Source: Acidobacteriota bacterium
GTDB taxonomy: Bacteria; Acidobacteriota; Vicinamibacteria; Vicinamibacterales; JAHECP01
Direction: 5' to 3'
Assembly: GCA_024641665.1 (NCBI GenBank)
Contig: JAHECP010000011.1
Coordinates: 1 to 64,000, forward strand
Length of the DNA: 64,000 nt
The notes below the pieces were generated by a model, which was not told where the DNA came from, searched no databases, and saw nothing but the letters and a program-made list of their open reading frames with translations. How positions within the stretch are numbered: position 1 is the first letter of the stretch; each line of letters opens with the position of its first letter. A program made the position numbers and the translations under genes. Below are positions 9,552 to 19,900 of this stretch, in pieces.

Positions 9552-11352
9552 TCACTCCCGGCGCAGCGCCGCGAGCGGATCCAGCCGCGCGGCGCGTCGG
9601 GCGGGCAGGTAGCACGCGACGAGCGCCACCGCCAGCACCAGCGCGGCGGCGGCGGCGAGGGTCCCCGGCTTCCGATCTCGAAGGTCGAGACCATGGCGCA
9701 GGTGCTCGGCGCGTCGATCGCGCACCCGCGGTTCCTGATGCGAAGTAGTGCGTGCCGACGGTCTGGTACTGCGTCTGGGGCAGGTCCGAGCGGTCCACGG
9801 GGGGCGTACCCACGATGAGGAACGGGATCCGCCAGCCCGTCTGGAGCGGCAGGAAGTTGCTGGTCGTCGCGTTCTCGACGCCGGGCTGGCGGCGCAGCTC
9901 GTCGGTCAGGCCTTCGTAGAACCGGGCGACCTCGGTCCAGTCCGGATAGCCGGCGGCGGGAAGGTTGAGCGACGCCGTGAGGATGTTCGCGGGCCGCAGG
10001 CCGGGATCCTCGCGGACGAGACGCGCGACGCTCCGCGTGATCAGGCCGGCGGCCACGAGCAGCGCCACCGACAGTGCCACCTCGCCGACGACCAGCGTCT
10101 GGCGCATGCGGCGCGCGCCGGTGCCGGCGCCGGCGCCGCGGCCCCCTTCCTTCAACGTCTGCTGCAAATCGGCGCGCGACTCGAGGAGCGCCGGCGCGAG
10201 GCCGAACACGAGGGTCGTGAACGCCACGAGGCCCGTCGTGAACAGCAGCACGCGGCCGTCGATGGCCACCTGGTCGAGCCGGGGGATGTGGAGCGGCGAG
10301 GCGGCGACGAGCAGCCTCACGCCGGCCCAGGCGACGAGCAGTCCCAGCAGCGCGCCGCCCGTCGCGAGCAGCAGGCTCTCGGCGAGGAGCTGACCGACGA
10401 GGCGCCCGCGGCTGGCGCCGATGGCCGCGCGCACCGCCACCTCGCGCGCGCGGGCCGTCGCCCGCGCCAGCAGCAGGTTGGCGACGTTCACGCACGCGAT
10501 GACGAGCAGGAGCCCCACTGCGGCCATGAGGACGAACAGCGCGGGCCGGAAGTAGCCCACGACCTCGTCGATGAGCGGCGTGACCCGCGCGCTCCGCCCT
10601 TTGTTGGTGGCGGCGAACTCCGCGCCGAGCCGCGCCGCCAGCGCGCCGAGCTCCGCGTCGGCCCGCGCCGGCGTCGCGCCGGGCGCCAGCCGCGCGACGG
10701 CCTCCATGAAATGGGCACCGCGGCTGTGCTGCGCGAGGTCCCACTGCAGGCGCTGCCACACGTCGGTGTCGCCGGGGAAGGTGAAGCCCTTCGGCATGAT
10801 CCCGACGACGGTGTACAGCCGGCCGTTCAGCGGGATCGTCCCGCCCACGAGGGTGCGATCGCCGCCGAAACGCGACTGCCACAGGCGATGGCTGATCACC
10901 ACCTCCATGACGCCGCGCTGGTGGAGCGGTCCCTCCCAGGGAAACCCCGGCCCGATCTCGGGCCTGACGCCGACGACGTCGAAGAGGTTGCGGCTCGCCT
11001 CGACGGCGCTCAGGCGCAGCGGCTCGAGGCCCGGCTGCGTGAGCGTCAGCTCCGGCCGCCACCACGCCGCCGCGTCGGCGAACACGTGCGTCAGGCCGCG
11101 GTCGTCCACGAAGTTCACGGGCGAGAGCGGCTCGTGCTCGAGCCCCTTCTCGTGGTTGGTCGCCCAGAGCATCACGAGCCGGTCGGCCCCGGGGTAGGGC
11201 AGCGGGCGCAGCACCACGCCGTCGAGCACGCTGAAGATGGCCGTCGCGGCGCCGGTGCCCAGGCCGAGCGCCAGCACCGCCGTCAGCGTGAAGGCCGGCG
11301 CCCGCCGCAGCGCCCGCAGCCCGAACCGCACGTCCTTGAGGAGGGTGGTCAT
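9552..11352 (-). pseudogene. ADOP-family permease, broken by two deletions and an inverted segment
   Basis: The ATG at 11352 starts a normal ADOP N-terminus (MTTLLKDVRFGLRALRRAPAF). The first MacB periplasmic core, the FtsX-like segment ([20 protein letters not shown]) and most of the second core follow, down to VGTHYFAS near 9741. Bases about 9672-9740 then encode, on the opposite strand, the family's later conserved block PISKVETMAQVLGASIAHPR. Further on, in the original orientation but a different frame, the true C-terminus reads LVACYLPARRAARLDPLAAL and stops at 9552. By comparison with the intact paralogue at 43387, about 125 codons are missing on one side of the inverted block and about 90 on the other. 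The naive reading frame continues to 9529 with a non-homologous tail. Two of the last membrane segments are lost, so no functional permease is expected. Confidence 0.85.
9672..9740 (+). other. Inverted fragment of the ADOP gene
   Basis: Read on the plus strand, these 69 bases encode PISKVETMAQVLGASIAHPR followed by FLM, the block that in intact paralogues precedes the last four-helix FtsX domain. Compare [18 protein letters not shown] near 42040 (minus) and LPVVDLRTMDEVFADSTA near 45400 (plus). The surrounding gene is on the minus strand, so this segment is inverted relative to it. Confidence 0.8.
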
Positions 11353-11424
11353 CGACAAACCGAACAGCGACTGTCGATTGGACGGGTCCGCGCAGCCGAG
11401 GGTTGGTTCGACGATCCCGCGCGG

Positions 11425-12408
11425 TCAGTGCTTGACCGGCGGGTTCGCCGGGGGCAGGAGGGGTCTGGCGTAGTAGCCGAGGCGACTGCGCCAGGTCAGG
11501 CCCGGATGATTGAGGACGGACACCGAAATCCGTCTGAACACGTCCCCGGCGGTCTGATTGGTCGAGACGTAGCCAAGCGTGTACTGGGCGGCCAGCTCCT
11601 TGGCGACGGTCGAGCAGGCGTCGACCAGGTCCAACGGGCGCAGCGGGTGGAACATCGAGCCGCCGGTCTGTTCGGTCAACCGCCGCATCGCGTACTGGAG
11701 CTCGGCAGCCTCCTGCGGGTGTTCGGGCGAGATCAGGGGCTCGGGATGCTCGAGGGAGACGAAGTAGATGGTCACCCCGCTCCGGCGGGCGCGCTCCAGC
11801 ACATCCTCGAAGCTGAGGCAACTCGCCGTGTCGTAGCCGTCCGAGAGCACGACCATCGCCTGACGCCGGATCGTGCCCGACTGCCGTTGTCGATCGAATT
11901 CGTTCAGCGTGACGTAAACCGCGGTGAAGAGCGCAGTGTGGCCGCCGGGTTCGGTCGCCTGGACGGCGGCCTCGACGCTGCTGATGTCGGGCGTGAGCGG
12001 CTGAAGCACGCGGACCGCGTTCTTCACCTCGACGATGGTTCCACGATCGCCCGGACGGAGCCCTCTCACGAGGCGCAGCGCCGCCTCGCGGACGGCGCAG
12101 ATCTCGGCTTTCATGCTGCTGCTCGTGTCGAGCAGGATCGCCAGGTCCACCGGCACCCGGTCGACTCCGAAGAAGGTCAGGCGCTGCGGAACGCCGTCCT
12201 CGGTCACGACGAAGTCGGCCGGGGAGAGGTCGGAGACGAACCGCTTGGACTTGTCGGTGACGGTGACGCCGAGCGCTACGACCTCGATCCTGCTCTTGAA
12301 CGCCGGCCGCGGGACCACCGGTTGGTCCTGGCCGAACGCAGCCGGCGCGCCGGCCATGAACGCGAAGATGGCCAGCAGGCCTGTGAGCCTGGAGGTATGG
12401 CTGCGCAT
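11425..12408 (-). CDS. VWFA-related acidobacterial secreted protein
   Basis: A 327-aa exported protein. A signal peptide (residues about 1-27, ending AAFGQ) is followed by a short N-terminal beta domain (VVALGVTVTDKSKRFVSDLS). A von Willebrand A domain then has the MIDAS motif DxSxS in LLDTSSSMKAEI and the later Asp in MVVLSDGYDTAS. This layout matches the acidobacterial VWFA family (TIGR03436). Metal-dependent protein or surface binding is inferred and the partner is unknown. The ATG at 12408 is preferred over an upstream start because it directly precedes the signal peptide. Gene order on the minus strand places it just upstream of the broken ADOP, with about 70 bp between them. Confidence 0.85.
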   Translation of the reverse strand: MRSHTSRLTGLLAIFAFMAGAPAAFGQDQPVVPRPAFKSRIEVVALGVTVTDKSKRFVSDLSPADFVVTEDGVPQRLTFFGVDRVPVDLAILLDTSSSMKAEICAVREAALRLVRGLRPGDRGTIVEVKNAVRVLQPLTPDISSVEAAVQATEPGGHTALFTAVYVTLNEFDRQRQSGTIRRQAMVVLSDGYDTASCLSFEDVLERARRSGVTIYFVSLEHPEPLISPEHPQEAAELQYAMRRLTEQTGGSMFHPLRPLDLVDACSTVAKELAAQYTLGYVSTNQTAGDVFRRISVSVLNHPGLTWRSRLGYYARPLLPPANPPVKH

Positions 12409-12444
12409 GTGCCCGCCTTCCACTCTTCCAGGAACGGGCAACAC

Positions 12445-12480
12445 GAGCTCGTGTCCTTCTTGCGCGCGCTCAGCATTCCG
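12445..12480 (+). repeat. 36-nt imperfect direct repeat, copy 1
   Basis: Matches 13034-13069 in the same orientation at 29 of 36 positions by eye; the shared core is a TTGCGCGC- or CTGCGCGC-like block followed by GGCATT or AGCATT. It lies just upstream of the VWFA gene. Function is unknown; it could be a remnant of a duplicated upstream region. Confidence 0.5.
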
Positions 12481-12689
12481 CTGCGGCGACAGCGTCCGTC
12501 AGGGAACGAGGGCGGCGAACTCTGCCGGCCTCTACTGGTGTCCCGTATCCGACGTCTGCAGTCAAAGTCCCGGAGCGCGGCGCCCCGTAGGCCAGGCGGG
12601 ACGACCGCGAATACTAGGCGCATTTGAGGGAGGCGCAACACCGCCAGACGGGATGCCCGCCCGGCAATTCGGTGACGGACTTCGGATTC

Positions 12690-12775
12690 GGGACGCAGCT
12701 GCGCGGCCGACAGGACGACCACGGGCCGCTCGCCGAAGGTGTCGTGCCCGGCAGTCTCCGCCGCGCACGTCCGTA
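12690..12775 (-). pseudogene. Fragment of an alpha/beta hydrolase paralogue
   Basis: On the minus strand this piece reads DTFGERPVVVLSAAQLRPES, almost the same as TFGDRPVVVLSAAELRPELQ in the intact hydrolase encoded at 14407-15471. The DNA similarity extends over roughly 80 bp. No start, nucleophile elbow or stop in register remains, so it is a relic of a second copy. Confidence 0.65.
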
Positions 12776-13033
12776 AGGAAGGTCGCCATCGACGGACCCC
12801 CCGGATCGGTCGACTCGACGGGTCCAGGCGGCCCGGGGTCGACAGGGACGTCCGGCGGCGGGTCAGCGCCCGACCGACGCGTCTGCCAGGCGCAGCTCGG
12901 CAGCCCGCTCCCGGCGGTTGGGCCAGATCTCGCGCTCGGGTACGAGTGGTGGTGTCGGACGATGTCGCGCGTCGAGCGGTCGCGGGCGGATCACCGTTCG
13001 ACGAGCACCGGTGAACGACCCGCGGTCACGGCT

Positions 13034-13069
13034 GAGCTTGTGTCGTTTCTGCGCGCACTCGGCATTTCG
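13034..13069 (+). repeat. 36-nt imperfect direct repeat, copy 2
   Basis: Second copy of the element at 12445-12480, located just past the stop codon of the APC permease gene. The pair brackets the gene-poor region that contains the hydrolase fragment, which fits an old duplication followed by loss. Confidence 0.5.
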
Positions 13070-13090
13070 CCACAGCAGACGGGCCAGTCG

Positions 13091-14410
13091 TCAGCTCGGC
13101 CGCGTCCTTCTTGGAACCCTCGGGAGATGAATCGTCCGTCTCGTCGCCATCCGGAAGGCGAGCTCGATGAAGAAGGCTGCCCCCGCCATGACGACCAGCA
13201 CCCAGAGCTGACCAGGTGAGCTCACGGCCGTCTGCCAGAGAAGACTCGCCAACGCACCGAGGCACAGTCCGGCGCCGGTCAGCGAAATCCATCTCCGGCT
13301 CTGCGTGTCGGCTGCCATGACCACGTTGGCGACGTTGACGCCTGCGAAGATCAACAGGAAGCCCGCGCTGCCCATGGTCGACAGGCTGGAGAGGTCGGCC
13401 ACGTTGGCGATGAGCAGGGTGACGCCTGACGTAATCAACAGACCCTCTAAGGGTCTGCCCCAGGCCTTTCGTTCCAGCGCGCTCGGAAGCTCCCGGTCCT
13501 TGGCGATGACATAGCTCAGCCGGGCCGCGCCGTACAGGGTCGCGTTGATGGCGGACGCCGTCGAGAGCATGGCCGCCACGGCAATCAGGAGGAAGCCGGC
13601 TCGACCGAGAAACGGCCGTGCCGCCTCGGCCAGCGCGTAGTCCTTGGCGTCGATAATCGCGGCGAAGGGCAGGGTGCCCACGGTGACGGCGGCCACGAGG
13701 ACATAGAGGACAATCACGAAGCCGACGGCCGAGTAATAGGCGCGAGGCAACGTCCGGTGCGCGTCCCGGACGTCCTGAGCCGTGTTCGCAATCAACTCGA
13801 ATCCCTCGTAGGCCAGAAAGATGATCATTCCGCCCGCCACCAGACTCACGGGCGATGACCATGCCGACGGGGCCAACTTGGCCGTGTCGATGCCCCAGAT
13901 CCCGACGGCGATGAAGAGGATCAGAATCGCCAGCTTGATGAGGACGATCCAGTCCTCCGCCTCGCCGATCAGCCTGGCGCTCAGCAGGTTGAGCCCGGAA
14001 ACGACCACGACGCTGCCCGTGATGAGAATGTGTTTCCAGAGAACTTGTGAAGCCGGCGGGAACAGTGACGCGCCGTAGCTTCCGAATGCATAGGCGTACA
14101 GCGACAACATGACGATGTAGCTGATCCAGAGCAGAATGTTCGTGCTCCCCGTCAGCAGTCCTGCGCCGAATGCGCGATCCAGGAACGAGACCGTTCCACC
14201 CTGGCTCGGAAAGGTGACCGACAGGCGGGCGTACGAATACGAGGTGGCGAGGGCGACGAGACCCGCCATCAGGAACGCGACGGGCGCTCCGCCGCGGGTC
14301 AACGCCACCGACAGGCCAAGAACGGCGAAAATCCCGCCCCCGACCATGCCGCCGACCCCGATCGCCGTGACCTCCCAGTATCCGAGGCCTTCATTCCTGG
14401 ACCCGTTCAT
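13091..14410 (-). CDS. APC-superfamily amino acid permease
   Basis: Inner-membrane transporter of 439 aa with about 12 predicted helices. The N-terminal helix has the APC glycine-rich substrate/ion signature (TAIGVGGMVGGGIFAVLGL). The helix 6 region reads FLAYEGFELIANTAQDVRDA, as in amino acid/polyamine permeases. The length is normal and no break is seen. Its ATG overlaps the stop of the upstream hydrolase gene as ATGA at 14407-14410, so translation is probably coupled and the two likely share a substrate pathway. The substrate cannot be assigned. Confidence 0.9.
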   Translation of the reverse strand: MNGSRNEGLGYWEVTAIGVGGMVGGGIFAVLGLSVALTRGGAPVAFLMAGLVALATSYSYARLSVTFPSQGGTVSFLDRAFGAGLLTGSTNILLWISYIVMLSLYAYAFGSYGASLFPPASQVLWKHILITGSVVVVSGLNLLSARLIGEAEDWIVLIKLAILILFIAVGIWGIDTAKLAPSAWSSPVSLVAGGMIIFLAYEGFELIANTAQDVRDAHRTLPRAYYSAVGFVIVLYVLVAAVTVGTLPFAAIIDAKDYALAEAARPFLGRAGFLLIAVAAMLSTASAINATLYGAARLSYVIAKDRELPSALERKAWGRPLEGLLITSGVTLLIANVADLSSLSTMGSAGFLLIFAGVNVANVVMAADTQSRRWISLTGAGLCLGALASLLWQTAVSSPGQLWVLVVMAGAAFFIELAFRMATRRTIHLPRVPRRTRPS

Positions 14411-15471
14411 GTGTTCCCTCGAGTTTCCCGGACGTCCCTCTTCCGCCGGTCATCGACGCAGTCGGCGATCGCCTGCACGACGAGCCGGGGCTCGTCCAGC
14501 TGAATCCAGTGTCCCGCCGTGGTGGCGACGATGTGACGTCCGTTCGAGGATCCGGCCGCGAGGGCGTCGTGCAGACGCTGCAGCTCGGGACGCAGCTCGG
14601 CGGCCGACAGGACGACCACGGGCCGATCGCCGAAGGTTCCGAGCCCGGCCGCCTCCGCCGCGCTCGCCGGCAGGTTGGCGAGGTGGCTGGCCATGCTGGC
14701 GAAGCTCTTGGGCTGGCTCCAGTGCGCCGCGATGGCCGGCCGCGCCTCAGCCGGCATCTTCTGCACTTCGCCGACGATGCGGGACAGCACGACGAGCGCC
14801 GTCCGCCCGAAGCCGCGCGCCACGACGCGCGGCACGGTGGTCGAGCCCGACGTCAGCAACGCCAGGCAGGCGCGGACGACGCCGAGCCGCGCGAGCAGGC
14901 CGCCCAGGCGCGCGAACGTCGCGCCGCCCGCAAGCACGCGCCCGCGCTCGGCCGGCATGTCCAGCCACTCCTCGGGGAACGTCGAGTCCACGAACACGAG
15001 CCCGGCCACGTCGTCCGGGTAGCGATCGACGAACGCGCGCAGCACGAGGCCGCCGAACGAGTGGCCGACGAGCACGTACGGGGGCGCGACGCCGGCGCCG
15101 TCGAGCAACGCCCGCAAATCGCCGGCGGCCCGCGCCGCCGTCCGCGGCCCGGGCGCCGGGTCGCTCCAGGCGTAGCCCGCGCGGTCGTAGCTGACGGTCT
15201 TCGCGAAGCCGGCCACCTCGGCCTGCACGCGGCTCCAGTTGATGGACGACGCGGCGATGCCCGACTCGAAGACGACGGTCGGCGTTCCCTCGCCCCCCTC
15301 GCCCCTCTCGTCAATGATGCGCGCGTGCAGCCGGCGTCCGCCCACGTCGACGAGCACGCCCGGCGGGGGGAAGCGCCGCCGATCGCGCGCCGAGCCGATC
15401 GCCTGGAAGGCGAGCCCGGCCAGGACGATGGCGACGAGCGCCGCGAGAACCGTGGCCAGGAGGGACACCAC
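14407..15471 (-). CDS. Membrane-anchored alpha/beta-fold hydrolase
   Basis: A 354-aa protein with an N-terminal hydrophobic segment (residues about 1-25) that may act as a signal anchor. The hydrolase core is complete: oxyanion region VFESGIAASSINW, nucleophile elbow GHSFGG (Ser), an Asp-bearing strand (LVFVDSTFPEEW) and the catalytic His in TAGHWIQLDEP. It could be an esterase or amidase acting in or near the periplasm; the substrate is unknown. It is the first gene of a two-gene unit with the APC permease. A partial copy of its 3' half lies about 1.9 kb away at 12690-12775. Confidence 0.88.
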   Translation of the reverse strand: MVSLLATVLAALVAIVLAGLAFQAIGSARDRRRFPPPGVLVDVGGRRLHARIIDERGEGGEGTPTVVFESGIAASSINWSRVQAEVAGFAKTVSYDRAGYAWSDPAPGPRTAARAAGDLRALLDGAGVAPPYVLVGHSFGGLVLRAFVDRYPDDVAGLVFVDSTFPEEWLDMPAERGRVLAGGATFARLGGLLARLGVVRACLALLTSGSTTVPRVVARGFGRTALVVLSRIVGEVQKMPAEARPAIAAHWSQPKSFASMASHLANLPASAAEAAGLGTFGDRPVVVLSAAELRPELQRLHDALAAGSSNGRHIVATTAGHWIQLDEPRLVVQAIADCVDDRRKRDVRETRGNT

Positions 15472-15845
15472 GAGGATACGGTAACATCTCAGCCGGAGGC
15501 CATGCGGCCGCGACGGCGGCTCAGCGCCGCGGCAGCCCCGGGCGGCATCGGGGCCGCGCCCTGCGACGGCTCGCGCGGCAAACGCGCCCTCCGGCGTCTG
15601 TCCTCACGATGCGCGCGGCGGCCGGGGTTTGTCGCAAGGACAGCCAACAATCATGTGCGCCTCCCGGGCAACGCCTCGACCATTGTCGAAAGCGGCGCCG
15701 CCGCGCTCGGAGCGCCTGCGGGTGCGTTTGCCGACTGACGCGTGTGCGCGCGAGGTCGCAACTGGGCGCTTGCCCCGATGCCACCCGGGGTGGCCGCGCG
15801 CGAACAGCCCCCACGGACCTTCAGCTGAGCCGTGAGCCCAAAGCC
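15472..15845. other. Intergenic region without recognisable gene
   Basis: About 370 bp between the divergently read hydrolase and exonuclease III genes. I see no homologous coding sequence. The last part (15828-15860) contains the repeated word GAGCCGTGAGCC, also seen near 2284-2315, a low-complexity intergenic sequence that runs into the start of the exonuclease gene. Confidence 0.45.
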
Positions 15846-16607
15846 ATGAGCCGTGAGCCGACAAGCATCGCCACGTGGAACGTGAACGGCATCCGCGCCC
15901 GGCAGGCGCAGGCGCTCGAGTGGCTGGCGCGCGAGCGGCCCGACGTCGTGTGCCTGCAGGAGCTGAAGGCCACGCCCGAACAGATTCAGGCCGCGCTCTG
16001 GGAGGCCGAGGGCTATTGGAGCTACTGGCACGGCGGCAAGGCCTACTCGGGCGTGGCGCTGCTCGTTCGCCGCGACGTGGCGCCCGAGCGCCCGGCGTTC
16101 GAGCACCCTCCCTTCGACTTCGAGCAGCGTATCGTCTCGGCCGCGGTCGGCGGCGTGACCGTGGCGTCGGTCTACGTGCCGAACGGCGGAAAGGACTTCG
16201 ACGCGAAGATGCGGTTTCTCGAGGCGCTCGAGCTGTGGGCGGCGGAGTTCCAGCGGGCGGGCGCACCGCTTGTCGTGTGCGGCGATCTGAACGTGGCGCG
16301 CGCCGACATCGACGTGCACCCCAAGGAGCGCAAGCCGAAGGCGATCGGCCAGCTGCCGGAGGAGCGCGCGCGCTTCGAGCGGCTTCTCTCGCGCGGCCTC
16401 GTCGACGTCGTCCGGGCGATGCACCCAGACGACGATCAGCTGTTCACGTGGTGGGCGCCGTGGCGCAACCTGCGCCAGCGGAACATCGGATGGCGGATCG
16501 ACTACGTCCTGGCGAGCGAGGCGCTCGCGTCACGGGCGACGGCCTCGGTGAGCCAGCGCGAGGTGGGCACCAGCGACCACGCACCGGTGGTGGTGAAGTT
16601 CGCGTGA
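15846..16607 (+). CDS. xth: Exodeoxyribonuclease III (AP endonuclease)
   Basis: DNA-repair nuclease of the endonuclease/exonuclease/phosphatase fold, which cleaves at abasic sites and removes 3' blocks. The 253 aa contain the full set of family motifs: TWNVNGIRAR, the metal-binding Glu in VCLQELKA, VASVYVPNGG, the Asp/Asn pair in VCGDLNVAR, GWRIDYVLAS and the catalytic His in SDHAPVVVKF. The ATG at 15846 is chosen because the homology begins at once after it; no strong Shine-Dalgarno is visible and the upstream sequence is repetitive. It appears monocistronic. Confidence 0.93.
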   Translation: MSREPTSIATWNVNGIRARQAQALEWLARERPDVVCLQELKATPEQIQAALWEAEGYWSYWHGGKAYSGVALLVRRDVAPERPAFEHPPFDFEQRIVSAAVGGVTVASVYVPNGGKDFDAKMRFLEALELWAAEFQRAGAPLVVCGDLNVARADIDVHPKERKPKAIGQLPEERARFERLLSRGLVDVVRAMHPDDDQLFTWWAPWRNLRQRNIGWRIDYVLASEALASRATASVSQREVGTSDHAPVVVKFA

Positions 16608-16690
16608 AGAGCGAACGGAACCACCACGGAGGGACGGAGACGTTTCACCACCCCTCCGCGTCCTCCGGGTGAATCCGTTATCTCCTCACC

Positions 16691-18361
16691 TTACTTGCCC
16701 AGCATCGCCTCCCGCTTCGCCCGGAACTCGTTGCCCGGCTTCCACTCCGGGTACTTGTCCGCCTGCGCGACCTTGTAGGCGACCTTCATGTAGAAATCGG
16801 ACTCCTCGACGACGCCGGTCGTCAGCCAGTCGGGCTGCACCTGGTCCGACGGCTGGTGGTAGTGCTTCGCCGTGTACTCCTCACGCATCGCCTTGCCCCA
16901 GCCCTCGGGCTTGTCGACGTACTGGATGCCCGACGAGGCGTCGAGCGCGGGCACGCCTTCCTTGGCGAACGGGAAGTGGTCGGAGCGGTAGTAGAAGCCC
17001 TTCTCCGGCTCCTGGTCCGGCACGATCACCCGGCCCTGCGATGTGGCCACCTCCCGCGCGTAGTCGTCGAGGTCCGACGCGCCCAGCCCGACGACGATCA
17101 CGTCCTTGGTCGGCCCGTACATGTTCATGCCGTCCATATTGATGTTGGCCAGCGTCTTGTCGAGCGGGTAGGTCGGCATCTTGGCGTAGTACCCCGACCC
17201 GAGCAGGCCCTGCTCCTCGGCCGTCACGGCCAGGAACACCATCGTCCGCTTGGGCGGCGGCTGCACCTGGGTGAACGCGTGCGCGATCTCGAGCAGCGCG
17301 GCCACCCCGCTCGCGTTGTCGTAGGCGCCGTTGTAGATCCGATCGCCCGTCGCATCGGGATCGCCGATGCCGAAGTGGTCCCAGTGGCTCGTCAGGACGA
17401 CGTACTCGTTCTTCAGCACCGGGTCGGACCCCTCGAGCTTCGCGACGACGTTCTTCGAGTCGATCGTCCGCAGCGTGTTCTTGAGCGTCATCGACGCGGT
17501 GACGCCGAGCGGCACCGGCTTGAAGTCTCGGGTCACCGCGGCGGCCTTCAGCTTGTCGAAGTCCTGGCCGGCCATCTTGAAGAGCGCCCTGGCCTTGTCC
17601 AGGGTGATCCAGCCCTCGATCGCCGAGCGGCCCATGTTCTTGTCGGGCGTGACGAGGTCGAAGTTCTCGGCCGTCTTCCCCTGCACCACCGAGAACGGAT
17701 AGCCGGCCGGCCCCGTCTCGTGCACCAGAATCACGCCTGCCGCGCCCTTCTCCGCGCCCACCTCGTACTTGTAGGTCCAGCGGCCGTAGTAGGTCATGGC
17801 GGGGCCGCCGAACACGGTCTTGTCGAGCACCGTCGGGTCGGCCGGGTCGGGCACCGGCGGGTCGTTGACGAGCATGATGAGCGTCTTGCCCTTCACGTCG
17901 AGGCCCTTGTAGTCGTCCCAGTTGTACTCGGGCGCCACGACGCCGTAGCCGACGAACACCACGTCCGACTTGTCGATCGACGCCGTCTCCGCGACGTGCT
18001 TCGTCCACGCCACCACGTCGTCCTTCCACGCGAGCTTGAGATGGCGGGAGCCCTTCGCGAAGTCGAGCGCCGCCGGCTCGGCGGTGATGCCCACGAGCGG
18101 CACGTTCTGGATGTAGGTGCCGTCGGTGTTGCCCGGCTGCAGGCCGAGCTGCTTGAACTGCTCGGTCAGGTACGCCACGGTGAGCTCTTCGCCCTTGGTC
18201 CCGGGGGCGCGACCCTCGAACTCGTCGGACGCGAGCATCTTCGTGTGGCTGAGGATGGCCTGGCCGTCGATGGCCGGGAACTGCGGCTCGGTGGGCGCCG
18301 CCGGCCCGCACGCGGACACCAGCAGGGTGCCGAGCGCGACTGCGATGAAGGCACGTTTCAT
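16691..18361 (-). CDS. M28-family zinc aminopeptidase, lipoprotein
   Basis: Exported peptidase of 556 aa. The signal peptide ends in a lipobox (LLVSAC, Cys about 18), so it is probably anchored to a membrane. A protease-associated domain sits between the N-terminal part and the M28 core. Zinc ligands are visible in order: TSHWDHFG, NGAYDNASGVAALLEIA, TAEEQGLLGS, NINMDGMN and YYRSDHFPFAKEGVPALD. The likely role is trimming of peptides outside the cytoplasm, in keeping with the peptidase T gene next to it. A candidate -10 (TACAAT, minus strand) is at 18416-18421, and a GGAGAT ribosome-binding sequence precedes the ATG. Confidence 0.93.
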   Translation of the reverse strand: MKRAFIAVALGTLLVSACGPAAPTEPQFPAIDGQAILSHTKMLASDEFEGRAPGTKGEELTVAYLTEQFKQLGLQPGNTDGTYIQNVPLVGITAEPAALDFAKGSRHLKLAWKDDVVAWTKHVAETASIDKSDVVFVGYGVVAPEYNWDDYKGLDVKGKTLIMLVNDPPVPDPADPTVLDKTVFGGPAMTYYGRWTYKYEVGAEKGAAGVILVHETGPAGYPFSVVQGKTAENFDLVTPDKNMGRSAIEGWITLDKARALFKMAGQDFDKLKAAAVTRDFKPVPLGVTASMTLKNTLRTIDSKNVVAKLEGSDPVLKNEYVVLTSHWDHFGIGDPDATGDRIYNGAYDNASGVAALLEIAHAFTQVQPPPKRTMVFLAVTAEEQGLLGSGYYAKMPTYPLDKTLANINMDGMNMYGPTKDVIVVGLGASDLDDYAREVATSQGRVIVPDQEPEKGFYYRSDHFPFAKEGVPALDASSGIQYVDKPEGWGKAMREEYTAKHYHQPSDQVQPDWLTTGVVEESDFYMKVAYKVAQADKYPEWKPGNEFRAKREAMLGK

Positions 18362-18415
18362 GGGGGGATCTCCGTTCGTAAGAAGAACGATGAGGACGAC
18401 TCGGACGATGAGCGG

Positions 18416-18421
18416 ATTGTA
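18416..18421 (-). promoter_or_regulatory. Candidate -10 box for the M28 peptidase gene
   Basis: TACAAT on the minus strand, 55 bp before the ATG. No clear -35 was recognised, so this rests on the hexamer and its distance only. Confidence 0.35.
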
Positions 18422-18424
18422 CCT

Positions 18425-18457
18425 CAGCCGCCTTCGCTCTTCGAGCTACGGCGGGCC
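18425..18457 (+). repeat. Interspersed 33-nt repeat, copy 1
   Basis: This intergenic sequence matches 53872-53904 at 31 of 33 positions (shared start CAGCCGCCTTCGCTCTTCGA). It contains the short palindrome GCTCTTCGAGC. Related but more diverged sequences are seen near 38130-38165 and 53968-54003 in the opposite sense. Confidence 0.65.
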
Positions 18458-18515
18458 AAGGAGGCCGGAGGCCAGGGCGGCCGGCCTCTGGCCTCTGGTC
18501 CCCGGCCTCCGATCG

Positions 18516-19766
<1,251 letters not shown>

Positions 19767-19900
19767 GAGGTCACCACGGAAAGACGGAGACGCTCACCAC
19801 GAAGGGCACGAAGAACACGGAGGTGCCTGGTCTTTCAGTCACGCTGTCACACTTCCAGCGCCCAACGCCCAGCCCCCAGTCCCGGTACTCCCTCCACCCC

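Larger units (their letters stand above)
12409..13090. other. Gene-poor region with short gene remnants and a repeat
   Basis: About 680 bp with no credible intact gene. It contains a fragment resembling the nearby alpha/beta hydrolase (about 12690-12775) and one copy each of a 36-nt imperfect repeat at 12445-12480 and 13034-13069. The segment between about 12780 and 13030 shows nothing recognisable. Confidence 0.6.

Noticed and set aside
9669-9678. Ten bases identical to the end of a common sequencing adapter (CTTCCGATCT) near a rearrangement junction
   Set aside because: Most of these bases encode the conserved Pro-Ile-Ser of the ADOP block, so chance is sufficient. It is kept only as a reason to check the reads.
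14509-15738. A 409-codon plus-strand frame opposite the alpha/beta hydrolase
   Set aside because: It is antisense to a complete hydrolase with catalytic residues and shows only Arg/Gly/Asp-rich shadow sequence.
15609-15738. A short plus-strand frame upstream of exonuclease III ending LGAPAGAFAD
   Set aside because: No homology or ribosome-binding site was recognised, and the length is within chance for this GC content.
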